Below are positions 22,307 through 30,746 of a stretch of DNA of 64,000 nt, in pieces. Both the position numbers and the translations under genes were made by a program. Each line of letters begins with the position of its first letter. Within the stretch, counting starts at the first letter, position 1. Origin of the DNA: Exiguobacterium chiriqhucha RW-2. Lineage in GTDB: Bacteria; Bacillota; Bacilli; Exiguobacteriales; Exiguobacteriaceae. The stretch is from NCBI RefSeq assembly GCF_000416965.1, contig NZ_ATCL01000014.1, positions 248,001-312,000 of the forward strand, read 5' to 3'. The notes beneath the pieces are model-generated. The model saw only the letters and a list, made by a program, of their open reading frames with translations. It searched no databases and was not told the DNA's origin.

Positions 22307-24238
22307 ATGAAACGCTGGATTGAACAACGAATTAGCCGCCAAGTCCTCACCGTGTTTTATGTATTAATCGCCTTAATCACGTTGACGTCACTCGGCACAT
22401 ACTTTTATACCCAGCAGGCAATCCGCGAAACAACGGTCGAGCTTGAACGTATCAGTGAACAGCGATCGCGGGCGACTGATTTGTTCGAGACATGGCAGTC
22501 GATGCAATACGAGATGCGCGGCCACGTCTTACTTGGGGAGGATGCATTGCTCGCGGAAGTCAAGCAAGCCCAAGACCGAATCGACGGCCAGACGAGCTGG
22601 TTTGAACAGAACACCGAGACGAACGAAGAGACGACGTTCGCGGAAGAGGCGCGCCTGCTCTTTACCATCTATACGACGCGCGTCATGCCTGGTCTCGAAC
22701 GGTACGTTGTCGCCAAGGCGAACGGGGAAGTCGATGAGCCGTTCTTACAGATGGCGACCGTCGGCCAGCTTATGCCGAAAAATGCATCGTCGAATCAGAC
22801 ACGATTCAAATTTAATTCAAATAGTGCGGCCGATATGAGTGCGAGCATCGTCGACATGGAATCGGTATTCACGGACTATCGCTCCGAGCTCGACTTTCAA
22901 GAGTCGGGCCTCCGGGAAGAACTGTCGGAGCAGCTCGCCAAAGCCCAATGGATGTGGCTGCTTATTTTGCTCGGCGCGTTGTTCATCCTCTTCGTTAGCC
23001 TACAACCATATATTGTGCGGTTGACGAAACAGCTTGAGGCGCTCATCACGAACAGTGAACGGCTGGCCGTCGATCCGCATGCCACGCTTATTCCGATCAA
23101 TCCAATGAAAAACGAGGTCGGTCAACTATCGAAATCATTCACGGAGATGTCGAGCTCGTTGATTCATCAACATACTGAACTCGAGAAAGAGCGCGAGAAG
23201 ACGGCTCGGATTCTCCATACGATGCGCGACGCGATTGTCTTTGTCGAGGTGGACACAAATCAACGCTTCGCCAATGAGGCGCTGTTCGAACTGTATGAGC
23301 AGCCGTTCCCGTTCGGCGACCGTCAGAGCTTGTATCCGATTGACGCATTTTATGAGCCGTTCATGGACCAAATCGATGATCAGGACGGTCTCAATCGCTT
23401 CACACACCGGGCTAAAAACTGTGGAATCTTCGATGAAACGTTTACGTATTCGATGCAAGGGGGAAGACGTATCATACGGATGTACGCCGAACCGATTGAA
23501 CTGCAGGACGAACGTTTCGGCGTGATGTTTGTGTCGCGGGACATTACGAAAGAGATTGAGATTGATCGCTTGAAGACGGAACTCGTCGCGACGGTCTCTC
23601 ACGAACTTCGGACCCCGCTCACATCCATTCTCGGTTTTACCGAACTGCTTGAACATCGTCACGTCGACGAAGAGAAGCGAAAACGCTACTTGAGCATGAT
23701 TCATAGCGAGACGACCCGGCTCGAGCGGCTCGTCAGCAATTTGCTCGATGTGCAAAAGATGGAAGCTGGTAAAACGGAGCAAGACTTCAAAGTCGAGAGT
23801 TTGTTCGAACTATTGTCTGATGTCCTTGAGATTCATGCCGGTTCGACTGAGTTGCATGCGTTTCATTTCGATTGTGATGAAACGCTTCGCGTCTCCGGGG
23901 ACCCGGCGCAACTGCGTCAAGTGTTTTCGAACATCTTGAATAACGCCATTAAATATTCACCCGACGGCGGCAATATCGCCGTCAACGTCTCGTGTGATGA
24001 CGATGTCATCCGGATCGCCATCGAAGACGAAGGCATGGGTGTGGCACCCGCAGATACTGAACGACTGTTTGAGAAGTTCTACCGTGTGCAGAACGAACAG
24101 AGTCGCAATATTGGAGGCACCGGCCTTGGACTTGCAATCTGTAAGGAGATTATTGAATCGCACGGCGGAACGATCAGCGTTCGTTCTGAACTCGGAAACG
24201 GGACGATTATGACGGTCGAACTCCCGATTGTCGCTTGA
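22307..24238 (+). CDS. Orphan membrane histidine kinase with CHASE3-like, HAMP and PAS domains
   Basis: 643 residues. Membrane helix (about 15-35), extracytoplasmic helical CHASE3-like sensor (ISEQRSRATDLFETWQSMQ...), second helix (about 218-238), HAMP, PAS-like domain (about 300-400), HisKA with H432 in VSHELRTPLTSILGFTELL, and HATPase with NILNNAIKYSPDGG, DEGMGV and GTGLGLAICKEI. All catalytic boxes are intact. No response regulator lies next to it; the divergent SARP-type regulator already has its own kinase. RBS GAAAGAAGG. Confidence 0.88.
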   Translation: MKRWIEQRISRQVLTVFYVLIALITLTSLGTYFYTQQAIRETTVELERISEQRSRATDLFETWQSMQYEMRGHVLLGEDALLAEVKQAQDRIDGQTSWFEQNTETNEETTFAEEARLLFTIYTTRVMPGLERYVVAKANGEVDEPFLQMATVGQLMPKNASSNQTRFKFNSNSAADMSASIVDMESVFTDYRSELDFQESGLREELSEQLAKAQWMWLLILLGALFILFVSLQPYIVRLTKQLEALITNSERLAVDPHATLIPINPMKNEVGQLSKSFTEMSSSLIHQHTELEKEREKTARILHTMRDAIVFVEVDTNQRFANEALFELYEQPFPFGDRQSLYPIDAFYEPFMDQIDDQDGLNRFTHRAKNCGIFDETFTYSMQGGRRIIRMYAEPIELQDERFGVMFVSRDITKEIEIDRLKTELVATVSHELRTPLTSILGFTELLEHRHVDEEKRKRYLSMIHSETTRLERLVSNLLDVQKMEAGKTEQDFKVESLFELLSDVLEIHAGSTELHAFHFDCDETLRVSGDPAQLRQVFSNILNNAIKYSPDGGNIAVNVSCDDDVIRIAIEDEGMGVAPADTERLFEKFYRVQNEQSRNIGGTGLGLAICKEIIESHGGTISVRSELGNGTIMTVELPIVA

Positions 24239-24240
24239 TG

Positions 24241-24272
24241 AAAACCACTTCATACTACGAAGTGGTTTTTTT
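24241..24272 (+). terminator. Terminator after the orphan kinase
   Basis: AAAACCACTTC / GAAGTGGTTTT with seven or more T. Confidence 0.9.
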
Positions 24273-24358
24273 AGTTTTTTTCAAAAAACGGTGAATGAAA
24301 CGTTCCTTTGGTACGATATAGAAAGTGAAGACTTTGAACGATGAAAGGAAGACGAACC

Positions 24359-25132
24359 ATGCTACGCGGATTATATACGGCGGCGGGCGCGATGAACGCG
24401 CTCCAGCGTCAACAAGAGATTTTGAGCAATAACCTTGGAAACGTCCGGACACCTGGATTCAAGGCATCGAACGGCGTCGTCCGCTCGTTCCCAGAAATGT
24501 TGCTTGCCCAAGTGAGCCACCCTGGGAATGCGCGCTCACGCGTGCAAGGCGAAGTCGGCACGTTGTCGACGGGCGTATATCTACAAGAGACGATGCCGCG
24601 TTTCTCGACGGGAAGCATCTCCGAGACGGGCAGCCCGACCGACGTATATATGAAGGTACCGGCTGACGCGACGGGTGCCGCTATGTTCGCCGTCGAACAG
24701 AACGGTGAGACGCTCTATACGACGAACGGACGCTTCGCGGTCGATGAGGAACGCTTCTTGCGTTCGGCAGATGGCGGGTATATCCTCTCAGACGCCGGCG
24801 AACGGATTCAATTGCCGTCAAGTGAGTTCACGTTATCAGGTGACGGACAAATCACGTCACTTGGGCAGAACGTGGCGACGCTCGGTGCCGTCCAAATCGA
24901 TGACTTGGCGACACTCGAGCAAGTCGGGAACGACTATCGGGTCAATGGAGACGCCCCGCCTGCTGCGAACGTTCAGTTCCAACAAGGATTTATCGAAGAG
25001 GCGAACGTCGATCTCGATCGGACGATGGCCGATTTGATGACGACGTACCGTCAATTCGAGGCGAACCAAAAAGTTGTCCAAGCGTATGACAAGAGTGCTG
25101 AGCGGGCTATTGAAATCGCTCGGATTCGTTAA
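24359..25132 (+). CDS. flhO: Flagellar basal-body rod-type protein FlhO
   Basis: 257 residues from MLRGLYTAAGAM, AAAGGAAG upstream. N-terminal flagellar rod/hook motif QQEILSNNLGNVRTPGFKAS and C-terminal FQQGFIEEANVDLDRTMADLMTTYRQFEANQKVVQAYD that form the coiled coil of rod and hook proteins. Exported by the flagellar type III system, no cleavable signal. Followed 11 nt later by the flhP homologue, as in Bacillus downstream of mbl. Confidence 0.85.
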   Translation: MLRGLYTAAGAMNALQRQQEILSNNLGNVRTPGFKASNGVVRSFPEMLLAQVSHPGNARSRVQGEVGTLSTGVYLQETMPRFSTGSISETGSPTDVYMKVPADATGAAMFAVEQNGETLYTTNGRFAVDEERFLRSADGGYILSDAGERIQLPSSEFTLSGDGQITSLGQNVATLGAVQIDDLATLEQVGNDYRVNGDAPPAANVQFQQGFIEEANVDLDRTMADLMTTYRQFEANQKVVQAYDKSAERAIEIARIR

Positions 25133-25143
25133 GGAGGAAGCTT

Positions 25144-25923
25144 ATGCAATCGATTTATAACTCGGTCTCTTCGCTCACGCAGCTTCAGCGCCAGCTCGAT
25201 GTGACCGGTCACAACATTGCCAACGTCGACACGGCCGGATATAAGCGGGAACAGACCCACTTCGCCTCGCTCTTGTCGCAGGCGTATGACAATCAACCAC
25301 GCGCCGAGCTCGAGGTCGGGCGCGATACGCCGAACGGGATTCGAATCGGTGTTGGCGGTCACGTCGCCGATATTAGCCAACAGTTCAATATCGGCCAGAT
25401 TCGCAAGACGGACCGTGGCCTTGATGTATTCTTGAAAGCGAGCCGCCAGTTCTTCGCCGTCGAGACGGAGAACGGTGTCGGATTGACTCGGAGCGGGAAT
25501 ATGCAGCTGTCGGTCGGTGAGACGACAACGCTCGTCGATGTGAACGGAAACGCCCTCCTGGGTGCGGACGGGAACCCGATCGTCATGCCGAACGAAGCGA
25601 CGGCGCATCGTGTCCGTCAAGATGGGATGGTCGTCGCCAGTGTGAACGGTGTCGAGCAAGAGTTCGGCCGTCTCGATATCGTCGAGGTGCGCAACACGTC
25701 AGCGCTCCAACCGCTCGGCAACAACGTCTATGCGGCTGATTTGGCGGCGGACGTTGACCGTCCGCTCGGCAATCTGTTGATCGAAGGGACGCTTGAATCG
25801 TCGAACGTCGATTTGACGAAAGAGATGACCGACATGACGATTACGCAACGTGCCTACCAGATGAATTCACGGGCGTTGTCGATGAGTGACCAGATGATGG
25901 GACTCGTCACGTCACTCCGTTAA
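25144..25923 (+). CDS. flhP: Flagellar basal-body rod-type protein FlhP
   Basis: 259 residues, homologous in layout to FlhO: N-terminal LQRQLDVTGHNIANVDTAGYKRE and C-terminal EGTLESSNVDLTKEMTDMTITQRAYQMNSRALSMSD. Likely distal rod or rod-hook junction component. RBS AAGGAGGAAGC. Operon with flhO, ended by a terminator. Confidence 0.85.
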   Translation: MQSIYNSVSSLTQLQRQLDVTGHNIANVDTAGYKREQTHFASLLSQAYDNQPRAELEVGRDTPNGIRIGVGGHVADISQQFNIGQIRKTDRGLDVFLKASRQFFAVETENGVGLTRSGNMQLSVGETTTLVDVNGNALLGADGNPIVMPNEATAHRVRQDGMVVASVNGVEQEFGRLDIVEVRNTSALQPLGNNVYAADLAADVDRPLGNLLIEGTLESSNVDLTKEMTDMTITQRAYQMNSRALSMSDQMMGLVTSLR

Positions 25924-25929
25924 TCACAG

Positions 25930-25957
25930 ACCGTTCTTCCTCGGAAGGGCGGTTTTT
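25930..25957 (+). terminator. Terminator after flhO-flhP
   Basis: ACCGttCTTCC tc GGAAGggCGGT, then TTTT. Confidence 0.75.
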
Positions 25958-25987
25958 GCGTTACACTTAATAGGAGGAGGGATGGAC

Positions 25988-27085
25988 ATGCGGATTGTCG
26001 TGGCGATGGATTCGTTCAAAGGGTCGTTGACGAGCGTGGAAGCGAATCGGGCGGTTTGTCGGGCACTCGCTGGACACGATGTCATCGAGGTGCCGATTTC
26101 AGACGGAGGCGAAGGATTTTTAGATGCGTGGCTCCTGACACATCCACATGCCGAGACCATCACGCAAGACGTCATGTCGCTTGACGGGACGATGCGACAA
26201 GCGCGGTACGGTTGGTTAGAACTGACGCGAGAAGCAGTCATCGAAGTCGCCGAGGCGTCTGGGCTCACACTTGTCGATACACTCGACCCGTGGCGCTACA
26301 GCTCCTATGGGACGGGGCTGCAAATTCGGCATGCGCTCGAGCGCGGGGCAAAACGCATCACCGTCGGCCTCGGCGGGAGTGCGACCGTCGACGGAGGCAA
26401 AGGTCTGCTCGAGGCGCTCGGCGTCCGCTTCTTCGATGAGTTTGGACAGATCATTGGGCCGTTCCCACATCAACTCGAGCACGTCGCTCAAGTCGATTGG
26501 ACAGGATTCCTCCCGGAAGCGAGTCAAGTCGAGTGGCGGATCGCCTCGGACGTGACGAACCCGTTGCTCGGACCAATGGGGGCGGCGGCCGTGTTCGGAC
26601 CACAGAAGGGACTGGCCAAACAAGACGTCGTTAGCTACGAGAAAGGACTTTCCTCATACGCCCGTTGTTTCGAGTCTGATATGACAGAACGACCTGGAGC
26701 GGGCGCGGCCGGCGGGATCGGCTTCGCGCTCTATCAGCTCGGGGCCGTGTATGTGAGCGGGATTGAGGACGTCGTGCGGTGGTCGAATCTAGAGGAGACG
26801 TTACGGACGGCTGACTGGTTGATCACGGGGGAAGGTCGCTTCGATGAGCAGTCGCTTCACGGGAAAGCGCCGTACGGGTTGGCGCGTCTTGCCCATGCGT
26901 ACGACGTACCGACGCTCGTCTTCGCCGGACAATCAGAACTGATTGCCGTCCCGGACGTCGGGATTCAGGCCGTCTTCCCGATTGTTTCCCGGGTGATGAC
27001 GCTCGAGGAGGCGATGCAGCAAGCGGCACCGCTCTTGACGGACGCCGTCAGCCGAGCGTTCCGTTTAATCGACAAAGACGCCTGA
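25988..27085 (+). CDS. Glycerate kinase (GarK/GlxK family)
   Basis: 365 residues from MRIVVAMDSFKGSLTS. The next ATG upstream (25982) lies too near the AGGAGGAGG RBS. Family signatures: DSFKGS phosphate loop, PISDGGEGF, LGGSATVDGGKG, GAAGGIGF, TGEGRFDEQS. Phosphorylates glycerate with ATP to 2- or 3-phosphoglycerate. It could take up the carbon from glycolate oxidised by GlcDF, although the enzymes between glyoxylate and glycerate are not in the window. Single gene, convergent with mscL. Confidence 0.9.
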   Translation: MRIVVAMDSFKGSLTSVEANRAVCRALAGHDVIEVPISDGGEGFLDAWLLTHPHAETITQDVMSLDGTMRQARYGWLELTREAVIEVAEASGLTLVDTLDPWRYSSYGTGLQIRHALERGAKRITVGLGGSATVDGGKGLLEALGVRFFDEFGQIIGPFPHQLEHVAQVDWTGFLPEASQVEWRIASDVTNPLLGPMGAAAVFGPQKGLAKQDVVSYEKGLSSYARCFESDMTERPGAGAAGGIGFALYQLGAVYVSGIEDVVRWSNLEETLRTADWLITGEGRFDEQSLHGKAPYGLARLAHAYDVPTLVFAGQSELIAVPDVGIQAVFPIVSRVMTLEEAMQQAAPLLTDAVSRAFRLIDKDA

Positions 27086-27109
27086 ACCAACTTCGGTTCA
27101 GGCGTCTTT
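27074..27109. terminator. Bidirectional terminator between glycerate kinase and mscL
   Basis: 15-bp perfect arms AAAGACGCCTGAACC / GGTTCAGGCGTCTTT. The kinase stop codon is inside the stem. Confidence 0.9.
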
Positions 27110-27112
27110 GGG

Positions 27113-27490
27113 TCACGAACGTTCTTTTAATAGGTCACGAATCTCCGAGAGAAGCTGTTCTTCACGCGACAGTTCCGGCTCCGGTGTCTCTTCGACCGCT
27201 TTTTCTCGCTTCAGACGGTTCAATACTTTGACCATCATGAACAAGGCGAAGGCGATGAGGACGAACTTGACGATTTCTTGCAGGAAGTTGCCATACGTCA
27301 CGTTCACGCCGAACACCGACACCGCGAGCGTCGAGAAATCGATGCCGCCGATAAGGATGCCGAGGAACGGCATGAAGATGTCGTTGACGAGCGACGTGAC
27401 GATGGCCGTGAAGGCGGCCCCGAGGATGAAGGCGACGGCCAGGTCGATCACATTGCCTTTAATCGCAAACTCTTTGAATTCTTTCCACAT
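27113..27490 (-). CDS. mscL: Large-conductance mechanosensitive channel
   Basis: 125 residues from MWKEFKEFAIKGNVIDLAV behind TTTAGGAGGG; codons upstream are open but without an RBS. N-terminal amphipathic helix, TM1 (VIDLAVAFILGAAFTAIVTS), loop, TM2 (IVKFVLIAFALFMMVKVLNRL) and a charged C-terminal helical bundle. Pentameric safety valve opened by membrane tension on osmotic downshock. Its promoter overlaps the FapR-like operator shared with epuA-fabZ. Confidence 0.95.
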   Translation of the reverse strand: MWKEFKEFAIKGNVIDLAVAFILGAAFTAIVTSLVNDIFMPFLGILIGGIDFSTLAVSVFGVNVTYGNFLQEIVKFVLIAFALFMMVKVLNRLKREKAVEETPEPELSREEQLLSEIRDLLKERS

Positions 27491-27623
27491 AAAAATAAAC
27501 CCTCCTAAATGATGAATACTCTTACGGTAGCACAGCATAGGTGGAAGCGGGCAGTATTTTTCACAGAAGCGTCGCCCTTGCCCTAGGCCGGGCGCTTGTT
27601 CGACGTATGGTAGATACGTTACA

Positions 27624-27652
27624 CTTATATAGAACTCATGCAATAGTTTTAA
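27624..27652 (-). promoter_or_regulatory. Predicted mscL promoter
   Basis: Minus strand TTAAAA, 17 nt, TATAAG. The -35 shares bases with the FapR-like box. Predicted leader about 130 nt. Confidence 0.45.
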
Positions 27653-27676
27653 TACCAGGTACTAATATGTTATGAT
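27648..27676 (+). promoter_or_regulatory. Predicted epuA-fabZ promoter with extended -10
   Basis: Weak -35 TTTAAT, 17 nt, TATGAT preceded by TG one base away (TGTTATGAT). The FapR-like operator covers the -35 and most of the spacer. Confidence 0.55.
27649..27665. promoter_or_regulatory. FapR-type operator
   Basis: TTAATACCAGGTACTAA, a near-perfect 17-bp inverted repeat (its complement reads TTAGTACCTGGTATTAA), matching the FapR box TTAGTACCTRRTACTAA known from Bacillus. FapR represses fatty-acid genes until malonyl-CoA binds it. The downstream fabZ makes the assignment coherent. Confidence 0.65.
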
Positions 27677-27696
27677 TAATTCAGCTGAAAGGATGT

Positions 27697-27948
27697 ATGG
27701 ACGTGGCGAACGAAGAACAGAACGGCTCGGAACAGACCGAGTCCAAAGAGCGGACGGAGCGGAAGCGATTATCGAACCATCGACGTTTCCCGATCTTGTT
27801 ACGCGTCATCGTTGTCCTGCTGTTGGCTTTCGTGATGCTTGCGATTGGGGCCATCATTGGGTACAGCGTGATTGGCGGAGGCGAGTGGAAGGACGTGTTC
27901 AACATCGACACGTGGCGCCATATCACCGATTTTTGGCTAACATCATAA
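27697..27948 (+). CDS. epuA: EpuA-family small membrane protein
   Basis: 83 residues: charged N-terminus (about 1-30), one membrane helix ([21 protein letters not shown]) and the family tail [25 protein letters not shown]. Matches PF11772 EpuA, often mis-annotated as RNA polymerase beta subunit. Function unknown; in Bacilli it is regularly placed before fabZ. GTG at 27703 is an alternative start. Confidence 0.75.
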   Translation: MDVANEEQNGSEQTESKERTERKRLSNHRRFPILLRVIVVLLLAFVMLAIGAIIGYSVIGGGEWKDVFNIDTWRHITDFWLTS

Positions 27949-27961
27949 GGGTGGTGGAACC

Positions 27962-28384
27962 ATGTACACGATTGAACAGATTAAAGAAGTGATCCCGCAT
28001 CGGTACCCGTTTTTGCTCATCGACCGAATTCTTGAAGTCGAAGAAGGCAAACGGGCCGTTGGATTAAAGAATGTGACGGCGAATGAAGAGTTCTTCAATG
28101 GACATTTCCCGGACTATAACGTCATGCCTGGCGTCTTGATCGTCGAAGCGCTCGCGCAAGTAGGCGCGTTCGCGATGCTCAAGCAAGAGTCGAACCGCGG
28201 CAAGCTCGCGTTCTTCGCAGGCATCGACGGATGTCGCTTCAAACGTCAAGTCGTCCCGGGCGATCAATTGCGCCTCGAGGTCGAAATCTTGAAAGTGCGC
28301 GGACCGATCGGTAAAGGACGCGCCGTGGCGACAGTCGATGGAGAAGTTGCTTGTGAAGCGGAACTCACTTTCGCCTTGAAGTGA
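27962..28384 (+). CDS. fabZ: 3-hydroxyacyl-ACP dehydratase
   Basis: 140 residues, hot-dog fold. Catalytic H48 in [12 protein letters not shown] and E62 in LIVEALAQ. Removes water from 3-hydroxyacyl-ACP in type II fatty-acid elongation, cytosolic. N-terminal [19 protein letters not shown] is characteristic. Cotranscribed with epuA (13 nt gap), behind GGGTGG, so probably under the FapR-like operator. Confidence 0.96.
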   Translation: MYTIEQIKEVIPHRYPFLLIDRILEVEEGKRAVGLKNVTANEEFFNGHFPDYNVMPGVLIVEALAQVGAFAMLKQESNRGKLAFFAGIDGCRFKRQVVPGDQLRLEVEILKVRGPIGKGRAVATVDGEVACEAELTFALK

Positions 28385-28396
28385 GGAGAGAACGAG

Positions 28397-28846
28397 ATGC
28401 GCGTATTGGTGATTGCCTTGATTCTCGGATTGGCGACCATCGTCGGTTGCCAACAAGTGCAAGATGATCCGGTCGAGGAGAACGTCGTGTTCGAACAGGA
28501 CGTCGATGATGCGATGATCGACAAGCGAGCCGGCCAATCGGAATCGATTGCGGTCTCGCTCGAGCGGACGAACAGCTCAACGATGTTGTTCACGATTCGG
28601 ATGCTCGAAGACCGTCGCCTCGATCCAACGACGATCATTAGTTATGAAGTCGACGGCACGCGTGTCCCGATTCCGTTCGGTGAACTCGTCGCGGAACGCG
28701 AAGGGGATGTGCGAACTTACGTCTATCAAGCGGATTTGAACCCCGACCTATTCGTCACCGAGACGCTGCCTCTCTTCCATATCGGAGAAGAGGGCGAGGC
28801 TGAGGTGTCGATGCCACTCGAGGTAGTAGATTCGACAAATGAATGA
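28397..28846 (+). CDS. Hypothetical lipoprotein
   Basis: 149 residues. Signal peptide [18 protein letters not shown] with a lipobox-like IVGC, then an acidic mature part with no domain I recognise. Possibly a beta-sandwich: alternating strands such as [19 protein letters not shown]. Third gene of the epuA-fabZ unit (12 nt gap, RBS GTGAGGAGAG). Confidence 0.6.
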   Translation: MRVLVIALILGLATIVGCQQVQDDPVEENVVFEQDVDDAMIDKRAGQSESIAVSLERTNSSTMLFTIRMLEDRRLDPTTIISYEVDGTRVPIPFGELVAEREGDVRTYVYQADLNPDLFVTETLPLFHIGEEGEAEVSMPLEVVDSTNE

Positions 28847-28849
28847 ACG

Positions 28850-28885
28850 AACGGATGATTTTTGTCGAAAATCATCCGTTTTTTT
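28850..28885 (+). terminator. Terminator of the epuA-fabZ operon
   Basis: 13-bp perfect arms AACGGATGATTTT / AAAATCATCCGTT, then TTTTT. Confidence 0.9.
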
Positions 28886-28943
28886 GTGCAGTTTTTTCGG
28901 AAATCGTCCGATACATACAGTAAGGACGAATGGAGGGAATCAC

Positions 28944-30683
28944 ATGAAACGAAATAAACCACAATCGCTACAGACGCGGATTTTGGCGATGATGTTGGCA
29001 TTCATCACGCTACTCATCGTCACATTCGGCGTGTTGCAGTACGTCAGTACGAAGCATACGGTACAGAGCTCGATGCAAGCGGTCCTGTTGGCGGACGGGG
29101 CCCGGATCAGCGAGGCGATCGACGCGGAAGCGTATGCGGCATTTTTACAGAACCCTGCGAAAGATGAACGGTTCGAGCAGTTTCGGGAACAGCTCGACAC
29201 GTATCGGACGCAAATCGGGGCCATGTATGTGTACACACTCGCAGCCGACGGCGAAGAGCTTCAAATCATCGTCGATGGGATGAGCGCGGCCGACGCGGTC
29301 GATATCGGAACGCCGACGACGGCGACATCGTTTGCGGACGCGAGAGCGGCGTTTGAAGGGGGGACCGTCACGACACCGATTGTCGAGGACCCAGAGTACG
29401 GGGACTATATGACGGTGCTCGTTCCGATCAAACAAGGCGGGGACGTCATCGGTGTACTTGGAATCGACAAAGGGGCGAGTGATGTCGCAGCGGTGACGGA
29501 AGACGTGTTGCAAGAGAGCTTGCCGCCGATTCTCATCGGACTCGTCGTCTTGCTTGGGATTGCCTCGGTCATCATCTGGCGCTACCTTGGCTGGAAACTT
29601 CGTCCGCTCCGGGAGCTCGAGCGTGTCGCGACCCATATCGCGAGCGGGGATTTGGCGACGGCGGCTCGTGAGATGGACAACATCCAGTTGAAAGCGAACG
29701 ATGAGATCAAGCGGCTTACCGCCTCGATGGATCAGATGACGAAAATGCTCCGCGACTTGATTTCCGGATTACAAACGTCCGCTCAGACGGTGCGCGATGA
29801 GAGCGGCAACGTGGCGAGCATCTCGGAAGAAGTGAACGATGCCTCGCGTCAAATCGCGTTCACGATGGAAGAAATCGCGGGCGGTGTCGAGAATCAGAGC
29901 GTGCTCACGATGAAACTGTACGGACATATGAATGAGTTCTCGGGACTTGTCGACCAGACGGCGCACGACGGGAACGGCGTGAGCGAACAAGCGGAAGTCG
30001 TCAGTCGTGTGACGGCAGAAGGGCTCGAACTGATGGAGGATGCCGTCGGCAAGATGACGAACATCCATCTGCAAGTGCGCGAGTCGCAAGGCCAGGTGAA
30101 GGACTTCGAGCAACAGGCGGACGAAGTGACGGCGCTCGTCACGATGATCCGTCAAATCTCTGAGCAGACGAACTTGCTCGCCTTGAACGCGGCCATCGAG
30201 GCGGCTCGTGCCGGGGAGCATGGAAAAGGATTCGCCGTCGTCGCTTCTGAGATTCGCAAGTTATCCGACAGCGTTGCGCGGTCGGTCAGTGAGATTTCGG
30301 AAATCGTTGGCAGCGTCAAACGAAACTCGATTGCGCTCGGCGAGACGTTCACGGACAGCATGCACGCTGCCGAGGACGGCAAGCGGACGCTCGAGGAGAC
30401 GAAGCGCGCCTTCAATGAGATTGAACAGAGCGTGCGGGAGATGCAACGCCTGACGAACTCGATGCAAGGGCAGCTCGGACGCGTCAAGACGAACCAAGAC
30501 GACATCAAACGTGGTCTTTCTGACATCGCGTCGATTTCTGAAGAGAGTACGGCTGGTAACGAGGAAGTGGCCGCCTCGACCGAACAGATGTCGGCGACGA
30601 GCGAGACGATGAACCGGCTCGTTAAAGATTTGTCGCACACGGCCGAGGACATGCAACGCATGAGCCGACAGTTCAAGTTGTAA
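28944..30683 (+). CDS. Methyl-accepting chemotaxis protein
   Basis: 579 residues from [12 protein letters not shown] behind GGAGGGAAT. Membrane helix (about 13-35), extracytoplasmic PAS/Cache-like sensor (about 36-195), second helix (about 198-218), HAMP, and a signalling coiled coil with the conserved hairpin tip [31 protein letters not shown], written in parts here as [17 protein letters not shown] and [11 protein letters not shown]. No C-terminal CheR pentapeptide. Ligand unknown. Together with flhO-flhP it supports a motile organism. Confidence 0.93.
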   Translation: MKRNKPQSLQTRILAMMLAFITLLIVTFGVLQYVSTKHTVQSSMQAVLLADGARISEAIDAEAYAAFLQNPAKDERFEQFREQLDTYRTQIGAMYVYTLAADGEELQIIVDGMSAADAVDIGTPTTATSFADARAAFEGGTVTTPIVEDPEYGDYMTVLVPIKQGGDVIGVLGIDKGASDVAAVTEDVLQESLPPILIGLVVLLGIASVIIWRYLGWKLRPLRELERVATHIASGDLATAAREMDNIQLKANDEIKRLTASMDQMTKMLRDLISGLQTSAQTVRDESGNVASISEEVNDASRQIAFTMEEIAGGVENQSVLTMKLYGHMNEFSGLVDQTAHDGNGVSEQAEVVSRVTAEGLELMEDAVGKMTNIHLQVRESQGQVKDFEQQADEVTALVTMIRQISEQTNLLALNAAIEAARAGEHGKGFAVVASEIRKLSDSVARSVSEISEIVGSVKRNSIALGETFTDSMHAAEDGKRTLEETKRAFNEIEQSVREMQRLTNSMQGQLGRVKTNQDDIKRGLSDIASISEESTAGNEEVAASTEQMSATSETMNRLVKDLSHTAEDMQRMSRQFKL

Positions 30684-30702
30684 ACAGTCTCAAGTCAGAC
30701 AT

Positions 30703-30745
30703 ACCTCCGTTGCGTCCGTTATACTAGGCGCAAGGGAGGTTTTTT
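30703..30745 (+). terminator. Terminator after the chemotaxis receptor, overlapping next gene's promoter and RBS
   Basis: ACCTCCgTTGCG ... CGCAAgGGAGGT then TTTTT. A TATACT sequence (30720-30725) sits in the loop and the right arm supplies the GGGAGG RBS of the gene starting at 30747. Confidence 0.65.
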
Positions 30746-30746
30746 C

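Noticed and set aside
28880-28940. SigD (flagellar) promoter before the chemotaxis receptor
   Set aside because: A GTCCGATA -10-like sequence exists but no TAAA at the right distance.
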